Positions 1 through 12,500 of a DNA stretch of 64,000 nt are shown here, in pieces (positions within the stretch are counted from its first letter, which is position 1; each line of letters starts with the position of its first letter). Position numbers and translations under genes: made by a program. The notes below the pieces were generated by a model. It did no database searches. It saw only the letters and a program-made list of their open reading frames with translations, and was not told the DNA's origin. The stretch spans positions 1-64,000 of the forward strand of contig JALNQF010000001.1 of assembly GCA_028456385.1 (NCBI GenBank), read 5' to 3'. This stretch comes from Ophiosphaerella korrae. Taxonomy: Eukaryota; Ascomycota; Dothideomycetes; Pleosporales; Phaeosphaeriaceae.

Positions 1-150
1 AACTACCTTTCTACTTTTAGTTAGCGCTTAGTAAGCTACTAGGTATATATACCTAGTACTTACTTAGATAGCTTTATTTACTATTTACTCTTTTTAGTTA
101 ATTATTAAAACTACTTTATTAAGTTATCTTATATAAAGTCTACTTTATAA
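1..150. repeat. Left arm of a long inverted repeat (partner 8,480-8,619)
   Basis: The first ~140 bases are the reverse complement of about 8,480-8,619, with scattered differences, most of them transitions of the RIP type. The arm contains the self-complementary core CTAGGTATATATACCTAG. Similarity fades near base 150, where recognisable retroelement sequence begins. The arm reaches the window edge, so its true outer end is unknown. It could be the end of a DNA transposon or part of an inverted duplication of another LTR element. Confidence 0.7.
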
Positions 151-3100
151 CTATAAATATAAGAAACCTAGATACTTTATAAAGGACTATAAAAGTAAAA
201 ACCTAAAAAAAGAAACTTAGTTAAAAATAACTAAAAAGAAGAAAGAAGTACTATAAGTATAAGCTAAACCTTAAGAGAAAGTAGCTAGAAGTAAAGAATT
301 ATAGTATATAATACTCTACTAGACTATTTATTATAAAGATAACTACTATATATATCTTTTTAGTAAGTAAGAAGTAAGATATTTCTTATAATAAAGAAAT
401 AAAGTAGTAGTAATAAAAGAAAGAATAAAAGCTTAGCTAGAAGAAATAACCTAAGTAATAGACTTACTAGTAGAAGATCTAGAAAGAGAAGAGCCTTTAG
501 TACTATTAATCTAGGCTAAAAGACTAGTATAAGATAAAGAGACTACTATAGTTACTTCTAAAGAAATAAAAGAAGATAAGAGATAAGTTAATATAAAAGA
601 TATAAAGTATACCTAGTTAAATATATATAGCTATAATAGCTATATAATAATAGATATATTAGAATAAAATAAGAAATAGAAGTTTATTTAGAAATACTTA
701 CTAGTTATAAGTATAGAAGAAGCGTATAAAGACTAAAAAGAATATAATCCTAAAGTAATAAAATTTATAATATTCTAATAATAGATAGAATAATATATAG
801 TTATAGTAAGTAGAATACCTATATAAAGGGAGTAGAAGTATATTATAAGAAAAACGTAATAGATTAATAAAGCCTATATACTATAAGTACTAGTAATATA
901 CTATATTCTAGTAATAAAGAAACTTAGTATAGATAAATACTAGGAAGGAGATAATAAAAGAATAGATCTAGAATATCTAGTATACGCTAAAATAGTATAA
1001 GTATTATATTTAAATATATATTACTACTTATATAGAGAAGAAAAAGTATAAAACTATATATAGCCTAAAAGAGAATAAGACTATATAAAGGTAATCTTTA
1101 AAAAAGAAATTAATAGATAGGAAATAATTTAGATTCCTAATAAAGAATATATATTAATTAGACCTAGACCTAAGCTACTTAAAGAATACTTTAAAGGAAT
1201 AAGGCTATAGTATAAGTATATATTTAATAAATATCTAAAATATAAGAATTATAAATACAAAATAAGATAATAGCCTTAAAAGAATAGATAATTTAAAGAA
1301 AAACCTATATAAGAAAAGCTAGAAGGTATAAAAGGCCTATATATTACAAAAATGAGTATATACTAAAGAAAGGAAGTATAATTAAAAATTAATAGTAGAG
1401 CTACAAGAAACTTTATATTAAAGAAGATTATAGAAATACAAGGAATAAAGTATATAATAAAGAAATACCCTTAATAATTAAGTATAATTAAAGGAAAACT
1501 ATTCTAAAAACCTATTAGGTTTAAGATAGTACTTTTAATACTAAAACTAAAAAGACTAGAAATTAAGAATATAGTTATAGATATAATAACAATTAATAAT
1601 AAATAAGATATAATATTAGAAACACTATAGTTATAAATAATAAACCTATATATTAATTAAAGAATAGAAGAAATTAACTACTACAAGACTAATATATTAA
1701 AAGCTAATATAAGCACTTATAATAGAGAATTCCCTAAAGAATACAAGACATAAGAAAAATAACTTATAGAACCTAAAGATTACCTTCTAGAATATTAACT
1801 ATAAGACCTAATAATAAACCTAAAAGAAAATAAAGACGTAAGATAGAGCTTAGTCTATAGAAAAATAGAAGAAGAATCTAAGATTAAATAAGTATTAATT
1901 AAAAAAGCAATTAGAAAAAGATAAATATATAAATCTAAATCCTTAGTAGTATATAGCTATATATTTATAAACAAAAAAAGAATAAGTAAAAAGAGACTCT
2001 ATATAGATTTTAGAAAAACTAACGCAATTATAAATAAAAACTAATACCCCTTACTATAAATAGATAAAATATAGAATAGGCTATAAAGAGCAAAGATCTT
2101 TACAAAACTAGATATCTAGAACGCCTACTACTAGATTAGAATTAAGAAAGGAGATAAATAGAAAATAGTATTTAGAATATAGTATAGACTATATAAATAC
2201 CTAGTTATACTATTTAGCTTAATAAACGTACTAGTAGTATTCTAAGAAAGGATTAATATAGTACTTAGAGAATACTTAGATATATTTATATTTATATACC
2301 TAGATAATATCCTTATATTCTTAGAAATAGAGGAAGAATACGTATAACACGTATATAAAGTACTAGAGAAACTAGTAGAAAATAAACTATTTCTTAAAAT
2401 AAGAAAATATAAATTCTATATAAAAGAAATAGATTTCCTTAGATTTATTATTAAACTAGGAAAAATTAAGATTAACCTAGAAAAGATTAGATTAATTAAT
2501 AAATAGCTAATACTAAAGAACCTAAAAGAAGTATAGTAATTTTATAGGCTAGCTAACTTTTATAAAAAGTTAATAGTAAGATAGTCTAAAGATATAGAAC
2601 TAATAACAAGACTTATAAAAAAAGATACACTATTTAAATAGATAAAAGAATATAATAAAGTATTTAATAAGATTAAGAAAAAGTTTATAGAAAACCTAGT
2701 TATTAGAATATATAACCTAGACCTACTAGTAATAGTAAAAATAGATATATCTAATTTAGTCTATAGAATAGTACTAATACAAGAAAATAAAAGAACTAAA
2801 TAAGAGTATTTAGTTAAGTACTTCTCTAAGAAGATAAAAATAGTAGAACTTAACTACCTAATTTATAATAAAGAAATACTAGTAATTTATAAAGTATTTA
2901 AGTAATAGAGAGTATATTTATAAAGAGTAAAGTATAGAATAAAGGTTTATATAGACTATAAGAACTTTATAAGATTTATAATAAATAAAGAGTTATTATA
3001 ATACTATATAAGATAGTAGGAGTTTTTATTAATATTTAATATAGAAATTATATATATAAAAAGAAAAGATAACTAATTTATATATACTCTTAGTAGAAGA

Positions 3101-3975
3101 CTAGACTTATAAAAAGAAGTAAGCGCTACTAATATAGTTCTAGTTAAGAATAAAGAAAGATACTTAATCTTAAATATACCTAAAATAGCTATAATACTTA
3201 AAAGAATAAGTAGCGAGCTAGATAAATAGATTTAGAAAGTAACTAGAGAAGTATCTAAAGAAATAAAGAAACTAGAAATCTAAGAAGGATTTATATAAGC
3301 TTATAGAAAAATATATATCTTAAGAAAGATTTAAAGAGAATTTATATAACAATTCTATAAATTACTAGTATATAGATACTAAGGTATTAATAAAATATTA
3401 GATAGACTCTTAAGAAAATACTATATCTTAAAAGTAAAATAACTAGTAATAGAAGTACTATAAGACTATATAGAATATTATAGAAATAAATATAGTAGAT
3501 ATATACTATATAAGATACTATAACTAATTAAAATACAAGAATAACTATAGAGAGTTATTATAATAGACTTTATTACAAAACTACTAAAGTCTAAGAACTT
3601 AATATTAAGAGTTAAATATAATAGAATCTTAATAATAGTAGATACACTTATAAAGTACTTATACTTCTACCTATATAAAGAAAAAAGTAGGATAGAAGTT
3701 ACTATATACTAGATCCTAGGAACTATAATTAGTTAATATAGACTACTAGATAAGATTATTATAGATAGAGATATAATATTTATATTAAAACTATAAAGAA
3801 TAATAATAGTATAACTAGGAATCTAATATATAATATTAATAGTATACTACCTATAAATAGATAGATAATTAGAACGTATAAACTAGATAGTAGAATAGTA
3901 CTTAAGGTATTACTTTAATTATAACTAGAATAATTAGGTATAACTACTACTTATAGTATAGTTAGTATATAATAG

Positions 3976-4631
3976 TGTAAGGCTAAGCTCTATACTACTA
4001 GACTAGACGTAACCTTAAAAGAGGTATAGTATACCTAATAGGTATACTAGGTATAGAATAGTATATATATATACTAGGGATACTTGTAGTAAGCTTAGGG
4101 CTAGCCTATAGCTAGCTAAGGGTTGTATAGAAAAGTACCTATAATATTATCTTTTCTTTCCCTAGACCTTATCCTAAGGACCTAAAGTAGAGCGCAATTA
4201 CTATAGTACTACTAGATAACTACTATAAGCTTATAGCGTAGTACTATAGACCTATTACGTTATTAAAGAAGTAGTAACGTAATACTCTATTACTATAGTA
4301 ATAGACAAAGCTACATACTATATACTAGACTCTAAGTAAGTAATAGCAATAAAGTAAGCCTTGCGCCTTAGCTAAAGTTAAAGGAGACCTTTAACTTAAC
4401 TAGCTTTAGCTAGCCTAAGAATAGAGCTATACTTAAACTTAGGCTATATTAGGTATACTCTATAAGGCTAGGCTCTATACTACTAGACTAGACGTAACCC
4501 TAAAAGAAGTATAGTATACCTAATAGGTATACTAGGTATAGAATAGTATATATATATACTAGAGATACTTATAGTAGGCCTAGGGCTAGCTTATAGCTAG
4601 CTAAGGGTTGTATAGAAAAGTACTTATAATA
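3976..4631 (+). mobile_element. TRIM-like miniature LTR element, 656 bp
   Basis: Two direct repeats of exactly 171 bp (3,976-4,146 and 4,461-4,631) flank a 314-bp interior with no coding capacity. The repeats start TG/TA and end ATA, which fits TG..CA ends after RIP-type change. The whole is bracketed by a 5-bp target duplication AATAG at 3,971-3,975 and 4,632-4,636. The homologous empty site is visible in the other copy near 14,450. This is the structure of a terminal-repeat retrotransposon in miniature or an internally deleted LTR element. It must have entered after the host gypsy copy. A strand is assigned only nominally. Confidence 0.85.
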
Positions 4632-5914
4632 AATAGCGTAAAGAATATAGTAATAAAAGTATTACTCTTCTTTATAAACTATAGATTTAACTCTAATATA
4701 TACTAGATATTAAGAAATTAGATATCTTAGTCTCTAAGAGAAGAAAACTTTACTAATAAACTTAAAGATATATATAATTAACTAAGATAAGATATAGAAT
4801 TCTTATATAATTAAATAGTAAAATACTATAATAAGAAATATAAAGAATAACCTTAATTTAAAAAAAGAGAAAAAGTATAGTTAGTATAAAAAAATATTAA
4901 GAGTAAATAATTTAGTTTAAAACTAGATTATATTAAGATAAGACTATATAAAATTAAAAAGAAAGTTATACTAGTTATATTTAAACTAAAGCTACTAAAT
5001 AAAATAAAGATATACCTAATATTCTATATAGTACTACTAGAATAAGTACTATAAAAAGTAAAACTACTAGTATATAAAGTAGATATATATAGAGAATAAA
5101 AAGAATAAAAAGTTAAAGAAATTTTATAGTACTAGTTCTATAATAGAAGAAACTACTACTTAGTAGAATAGATAAGTATAGATAAAAAAGGATAACTATA
5201 AGAGAAAATATAGGAACTAGAGGATAATCTTAATTACTCTAAGAAACTAGAAGAGTTCTAAAGTTAAAACCTTCTAGAGCGCCTTATAGTAAACTAAGAA
5301 AACTAGTACTATTAGCGCTAAATAGAAAAGTATTAAGAATATCTAATAAGATAGAAGCTAGAATAGCCTAAACTATATCCTTAAAGTCTATCTTAGCCTC
5401 TAAGGCGTAAGACTATTTAGATAATTTAGCGTTATTATAAGCTTTTATCTTATAAAAATACTTAATATAAGAATAAAGATTTACTAGCTTATAAAAAGTT
5501 AGCTTATACTTAGCTTTAGCTTCTATAAGCTATAATAATAGTATCTCTTAAGCTTAGTTAATAGCTCGCCCTATATAACTTAGTAAAAAGAAACTATATA
5601 GAAATTAAATACTTATACTTTATAAGAGAGATACTAGATAGTATATACTTATATTAAATATTAGCTAGGATATACTTATTATAGTACTTACTATCTTTTA
5701 AAGATATAAGATAAGTAAGTTTTAATTAAGTATAATAGGCGTATAAAAATATTTTAACCTTATTACAAGTAACGTAAGTAATAAGAAAAAGTTTATTACA
5801 ATTAAAACGCGAAGATATAGAGAATAATAAAGAATTAGAAATAAATAAAGAAACTAGACTAATAACTTTAGGCCTAAGGTAAAAAAATAAGAACTTATCT
5901 AAAGAAGAGAATAG

Positions 5915-6354
5915 TGTTATAGCTATAATAAGAGAAAACTAATTTAAACTAATTAGCTCTACTATAAATAATAACAATATATATAACCTATAAGAAAATA
6001 AACTAGACTAAGAAACTAACTATAATAGAGATACGTAATAGATTTATAATTTATAATCTTAGTAAATACAAAGTATAAAGTTAAGCACGTAATAGATTTA
6101 TAATTCGCGATCTTAGTAAATATAAAGTATAAAGTTAGCTAAGAAGCCTAGGTATATAGTTAGTAATAATACGTATTATTAAGATAGTATTAGTAATTTA
6201 ATCCTTTAACTATAGAACGCTAATACAAGATAGTTATAAAATATCTTTTATTATTTATAGTTATTATAGATCTTTATATAAGCTTTTATTATTACCTTGT
6301 AATTTACTAATAACTTTTAAGTATTAGGAGTTAACTCTAGTAATACCTATTATA
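5915..6354 (+). repeat. 3' LTR of the truncated gypsy copy
   Basis: This is 440 bp, starting TGTTATAGC and ending ATTATA. It is homologous to the LTRs at 9,140, 15,725, 16,807, 18,779, 25,477, 26,398 and 32,993. Like most of them it contains two ~54-bp tandem units built around the sequence AGTAAATA.AAAGTATAAAG. Confidence 0.85.
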
Positions 6355-7440
6355 TAAGATAGCTATCTATATCCTAGTACTTAAAAAGTAGGACGCGTAA
6401 TAGTTTATAGAAGTATACTTTAATAATATTATCTTAAACTATAAGATATAGAAAGGTATTATATTAGACTAAGAGTTAATCTTTACCTTAAAATTTTAGG
6501 TAGAAATATACTACTAACTATAAGTAAAGCGTAGGCTAAGTATAGCTTTCTACTTATAGACTAATAGGTAAACTAAATAATAAAATTAGACTCTAGAATA
6601 GTATTTAAGAATCTTTATAATAGAGAATTAAGATAATTAGATTACTTTACTAAAAATAGTATAATTTGTATATAATAACTTAATTTATAAAGGAATAAAG
6701 ATAACGCCTTTTTATACTATACTAGGTAAATACCTAATCTTTATATACTTACCTAAGAATAGTAAGCTAGAAGAAAAAGTACTAGATACTATTTAAAAAG
6801 TAAAGCATATATATAGTATATAAGTAATACTTATAAAGTTTCTATAGAAAGTATAAGTATATTAAGCGTAGTACTATAATAATAAATATAAACTAGAAGT
6901 CTTTAGAAAAGAAAAGCTAGTCTTACTAAGTATAAAGAACTTAAGCTTTACTTACTAACTATATAAGAAGCTATTAGATAAGTTTATTAGACTATTTTAA
7001 GTATAAGACGTAGTAGGAATATAAGTATACTACTTACTACTACTACCTTACTATTATATTTATAACGTATTTTATATTTCTCTCCTTAAGAGATAGAAAT
7101 CTTAATTAAGTATAGAAGATAATACCTAGCTACCTAAAGTAATAGAAAAAGGATAAAAAGTATAGAAAGTTAAAAGAATCTTAAAGAAATGTAAAAAAAA
7201 GGATAGCTAGAGTACTTCTTTAGATAGAAGAGATATAATAAATCCTAAGATATATAAACTTTTACTATAGATTTTAAAGATATAAATAAACTACTTAAAG
7301 AGTTTAATTTAGCTTAAAGTACTTTATAATTAAAATAAACGTAAAAAGTATAATTTACGTACTTAAAATATACTTATAGAGTAAACTATATAATCTAACT
7401 TTAGCTCTATAGTTAGGTATCTATATATATAAAAAAATAA
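6355..7440 (+). mobile_element. Relic of a second Ty3/gypsy family: integrase C-terminus to chromodomain
   Basis: This stretch does not match the main gypsy family here. Read on the + strand with stops ignored, it gives phrases typical of gypsy integrase C-terminal regions, for example KLEVFRK, KNLSFTY and KLLDKFI, then a stretch resembling VYYLLL and ISLLK, and later a charged linker. This fits the integrase tail and the zone before a chromodomain of another chromovirus family. No LTR of this family was identified. Stops of TAA/TAG type are frequent, so it is a dead fragment. Confidence 0.6.
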
Positions 7441-8479
7441 ATAATTATACTATAAACTATTTCTTCTCTACTTATTAAATAAGCCTAAACTACTTTTTAT
7501 CTACGTTTTACTTACTCTTTAAATATAGAACGTCTTAATCCTCTTTTTCTCTTTCTTCTTTTTCTTTTTCTTCTACTTCCTCTTCTTTACTCCTATTCTC
7601 TTCTTCTTCTTTTTTTTTACTACTATTCTTATTATTATTTTCTTTATTATTATTAACTTATTTTATAGAAAAGTAGCTACAATAAGCTTAAAAGTAGTTA
7701 GTATATACTATATAAGTATAATATAAGCAAATATATAATATAGTAAAGGTAGCCTAAAATCTCTATTAATACTCTAACTAAACTCTACTACTAGGCTATA
7801 AGGCTACGCTACTTAGTTAAAATAAGCTCTAAAAACTAAGGCGTAGTTATAAGTATTTAAGTAAGTACTCTTAAAAGAGTACTACTATAAGTAGTAAAGT
7901 ACTTATAGTTTAATAGCTCTAAGTTAAAAGTACGCTAGGTATAAGTAAGTATAACGCTAGTATAGCGTACCTCTAAGTTAGTCTTAAGAATAGTAGTATT
8001 AGATATAGTAGTATTATACGTATTATAAAGCTTATAAATATAGTTAACGTACCTATTAAGTATAAGAAGTACTTATTTATATTAGTTAAAGTATATATAA
8101 AGAGTACGTCTCTAAAATAGTTACTAAAGCGTAGCTACTATAATTACTAATAGAATAATACTAGTAACAACGCGGTTCTAGCTTATTATAGATCTCTTCT
8201 TAGTTAATAATACTTTAAGTATAGTATAGGTAAGTAGTATATAAAGCGTTATAATTAGCGTACTTAGTATTTACGCTCTACTTAAAAGGTAAAGCTTAAT
8301 AAATATTACTTTTCTTAATAAATTTTAGGTAAAGATAATAGACTATAGTAATAATTACTAAATATACGCTACGTATATATTAAATATACACTATAGTAAA
8401 TAAGAGGATAAGTAAAATAATTATAAAAAAAAAAAAATTTTTATATAGGCTCTACTAAGAGTAAATATAATTACTATAA
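7441..8479. other. AT-rich degraded repeat DNA without recognisable genes
   Basis: A pyrimidine-rich tract lies at about 7,530-7,660, mostly CTT/TCT runs; read on the - strand it would give Lys/Glu-rich sequence. The rest is strongly CpA-depleted sequence with no match to the main gypsy family. It is probably the remainder of the second element family, but I could not assign domains. Confidence 0.4.
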
Positions 8480-8619
8480 AGAAAACTTTATATAAAATAA
8501 CTTAATAAGGTAATTTTAATAATTAAATAAAAAGAGTAAATAGTAGATAAAGCTATCTAAGTAAGTACTTAGTATATATACCTAGTAGCTTACTAAGCGC
8601 TAACTAAAAGTAAAAAGGT
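8480..8619. repeat. Right arm of the long inverted repeat (partner 1-150)
   Basis: The reverse complement of the first ~140 bases of the window, including the CTAGGTATATATAC-type core. The arm ends at GGTAGTT near 8,619, which corresponds to the very first base of the window. Confidence 0.7.
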
Positions 8620-9134
8620 AGTTAAATATTAGTAAGTTATAAACTTAATAATATTAGTACGAAAATAAGAGATATAAGAGATAACTCCCTTATAATTATA
8701 TAGGTAATAATCTTTTACTTACTATTAAAATATAAATAGAATATTATACACGAGTATAATAATAATAATACGCCTAATGTATAGGTATAGTACGTAAGGT
8801 ACGTAGATACTTTTTTCCTCTTTTTCTTAAAAGTTTAAGGTTTTTATTAAGGTTATACTTTAAAATACTAGTAAAGATACTAGCTAAAAGAAGAGGCTTT
8901 ATAATAAAGGTTCTCTAAATACTTAAAACTCTTATAAACTTTAGTATAAGTTAAGAGAGTAGAGCTAATATACTAAAGATTATAATATTATATAGTTATA
9001 GTCTAAAGTAAAGCTAATATACTATATAGGCGTATAAAAGGCCTAATACTTATAAAAAGAGTAAAGTAAGTATTATTCTCTCTTAGATACTAGTAGTACT
9101 ATTAAATACTATCTATTATCCCTTTACTATCTCT
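8620..9134. other. AT-rich spacer left of the full-length gypsy element
   Basis: RIP-like sequence with no recognisable domain or LTR. It ends at TATAG (9,135-9,139), which is the left target duplication of the full-length element. Confidence 0.4.
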
Positions 9135-9139
9135 TATAG

Positions 9140-9580
9140 TATTATAGCTGTAATAAGAGAAAACTAATTTAAACTAATTAGCCCTACTATAGATAATAAC
9201 AACGTATATAACCTATAGGGAAATAAACTAGGTTAGGAGACTAACTATAATAGGGATACGTAATAAATTTATAATTTATAATCTTAGTAAATACAAAGTA
9301 CAAAGCTAAGTATATAATAGATTTATAATTTGCTATCTTAGTAAATATAAAGTATAAAGCTAGCTAAGAAACCTAGGTATATAGTTAATAGGATATATAT
9401 TATTAAGATAGTATTAGTAATTTAATCCTTTAACTATAGAACGCTAGTATAAGATAGTTATAAAACATCTTCTACTATTTATAGTTATTATAGATCCTAA
9501 TATAAGCTTTTACTATTAACTCTTAATCTACTAACTTTATAGAATAGCTACCTATAGTTAATAATAAGAGGCTTATTATA
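9140..9580 (+). repeat. 5' LTR of the full-length gypsy element
   Basis: 441 bp, beginning TATTATAGC (TGTTA before RIP) and ending CTTATTATA. It is the same length as the 3' LTR at 15,725-16,165 and is bounded on the left by target duplication TATAG. Confidence 0.88.
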
Positions 9581-12500
9581 CTTTACTAATTTAGTTATTA
9601 TAAGCAGTAAAGCGTAAGTAGCGTATAGTCTAGCTAATATAATAGTAGAAAGTTTAACTAAAATAAGTAAAGCCCCTAGAAGTAGTTATAAGTTAGATAG
9701 TACTGTATAGAAAATAATTAAGGATAGGATTAACAACTTAATCTTAGATAAAGAAAATATAAAGATAGTAATTAATACTTTAGAAATATAGAATAAAGAG
9801 CTTTAAGATTACGTAAGATAAAATAAAGTATAGATTAAGGCTATTATAGAGAGATAGAACTAAATAGAGTTAATTATATAACGCCTAGAAATAAGCACAA
9901 TAAAAAACTACTAAAGATACCTATCCTTAAGAAATTTAATAGAATAAGAGAGAAACTAAGACTTTTTATTATATTAGTATAACTCTAGATAGATATATAA
10001 GTACTACACTTTAATATAAAAGAAAAGAAGGTAATATATATTAGATTATACTTTAAAGAAAACGTAATAAGATAGTATAAACTTTACTAGACTAACTATA
10101 TAATATACTCTCTAATAATATAAAAAGATAAGACTAAAGCTATCTTTAGAAGTTATAAATACTTTACTAAACAAATAAGAGTAGTATTTAGGGATATAGA
10201 TATTACCTAATAAGCTAAAGAATAGCTAGAAAAGCTTATATAGAACTAAAGTATTCTAAAGTATATATTATAGTTTAAATAACTATTTTAGAATATAGAA
10301 TAGAATAAGTTAGCTTTAATATTATAATTTAAGTAAGAACTAAACTTAAAAATTTAATATAAAATAATCTATATAGAGAAACTATAAACGCTAGAAGCTC
10401 TAAAATAGTAAGTAATCTAAATTAATAATAACCTTTAAGAATAGAAGAAGAACAAATATAGAGGTTATACCTAGAATTATAATAAAGGAGACCCTATAAT
10501 TCTTAATATAAACAAGGATAAGAAAAAAAAGAGAAATAAAGACTTTACGTACTTTAACTATAGTAAGAAAAGCTACTACGTAAAAGATTATTAATTATAA
10601 AAAAAAAAAAGATATAATATACTATAAGTATAAAAAACCTAGATACTTTATAAAAAACTATAGAAGTAAAGACCTAAAGAAAGAAATATAGTTAAAGATA
10701 ACTAAAAAGAAAAAAGAAGTACTACAAGTATAGGCTAAATCCTATAAAAAAGTAGCTAGGAGTAAAGAAGTATAATATATAATACTCTATTAGACCTTTT
10801 ATTATAATAATAACTACTATATATATCTTTTTAGTAAGTAAAGAATAGTATAGTTCTTATAGAAATAGAGATATAGAGTAGCTATAATAAAGGAGAAAAT
10901 AAAAGTATAGCTAAAAAAGATAGTATATATAATAAACTTACTAATAGAAGATTTAGAAAGAGAAGAGCCGTTAGTACTATTAATCTAAGCTAAAGAACTA
11001 GTACTAGATAAAGAGACTACTATAGCTACTTCTAAAGAACTATAAAGAAGTAAGAGATAAGTTAGTATAAGAGGTAGAGAGTATACTTAGCTAGATATAT
11101 ATAGTTATAATAGCTATATAATAATAGATATAGAAGAATAAAATAAAGAATAGAGATTCGTTTAAATATACTTAATAGTTATAAGTATAAAGAAAGCGTA
11201 TAAAGACTAAAAAGAACTTAATCTTAAAAAAATAAAGTTTATACTATTTTAAGAATAGATAAAGTAATATATAGTTATAGTAAGAAGAATACTTATATAA
11301 AAGGAATAGTAACACTTTATAAAAAAGATATAATAGATTAATAAAGCTTATATACTAAAAGTACTAATAGTATACTATATTCTAATAATAAATATACTTA
11401 ATAGAAGTAAATACTAGGAAGGGGATAATAAAATAATAGACCTAGAGTATCTAGTATATTTTAAAGTATTATAGATATTATACCTAGATAAAAATTATAT
11501 TATATATAGAAACCCTAAAGTAAATAATAACGTATAGCTTATAAGAAGAAGAAGCTATAACTATATAAGAGTAATCCTAGTAGAAGATATCTAAGGATAA
11601 AAAATAACTCTAGAAGATAGATACTTAGTAGTAAGGCCTAAATCTAAACTATTAAAGAAATGCGTCTAAGAAAGACTATAGTACAAATATACGTATAATA
11701 AATATCTAAAATATAAAGAATATAAACTTAAAATAGAGCTATAGCTTTAATAAAATAAATAATTTATAAAGTTACCTAAGTAAGAAAAGCTAGAAGGCGT
11801 AAGAAGCCTATATATTACAAAAATAAGTATATACTAAGAAAAGAAAGTATAATTAATAATTAAAAGTAAAGCTATAAGGAACTTTATATTAAAGAAGTTT
11901 ATAGAAATATAAGGAATAAAGTATACTAAGAAGAAATACCCTTAATAACTAAGTACAATTAAAGGAAAACTATTTTAGGAACCTATTAGGTTTAAAATAG
12001 TTCCCTTTATATTAGAATTAAAAAGAATAATAATTAAGAATATAGTTATAGATATAATAACAATTAATAATAAATAAGATATAATATTAGGTATACTATA
12101 GTTATAGATAACTAACCTATATATTAATTAGAGAATAGGAGAAATTAATTATCCTAGAATAGATATATTAAAAGCTAATATAAGTACTTACAAAGGAGAA
12201 TTCCTAAAAGAATATAAGAAATAAGAAAAATAGCTTATAGAACTAGAAGACTACCTTCTAGAATATTAACTATAGGATTTAGTAATAGACTTAAAAGAAG
12301 ACAAAGACGTAAGATAGAGCCTAGTCTATAGAAAAATAGAAGAAAAATCTAAGATTAAATAAATATTTATTAAAAGCGTACTAAAGAAAGAATAGATATA
12401 AGAATCTAAATCCTTAGTAGTATATAGACTTATATTTATAGATAAGAAAGAGATAAGTAATAAAAGGCCCTACGTAGATTTTAGAAAAACTAATATAATT

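Larger units (their letters stand above)
155..6354 (+). mobile_element. Ty3/gypsy chromovirus copy, 5'-truncated, RIP-degraded
   Basis: This copy aligns by eye with the full-length element at 9,140-16,165 but starts only near the end of gag, so the 5' LTR and most of gag are missing. The order is protease, reverse transcriptase, RNase H, integrase, a C-terminal chromodomain-like stretch near 5,080-5,250, a non-coding 3' segment of about 650 bp, and a 3' LTR. In the reverse transcriptase the catalytic YLDD motif reads YLDN near 2,297-2,308, as a G-to-A change would give. Every reading frame carries many TAA/TAG stops. The copy is interrupted by a TRIM-like element at 3,976-4,631 between two parts of integrase. 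It is certainly inactive. Confidence 0.85.

Noticed and set aside
7530..7660. Pyrimidine tract as a polypurine tract or promoter
   Set aside because: It is not adjacent to any LTR and looks like a low-complexity coding remnant on the - strand.
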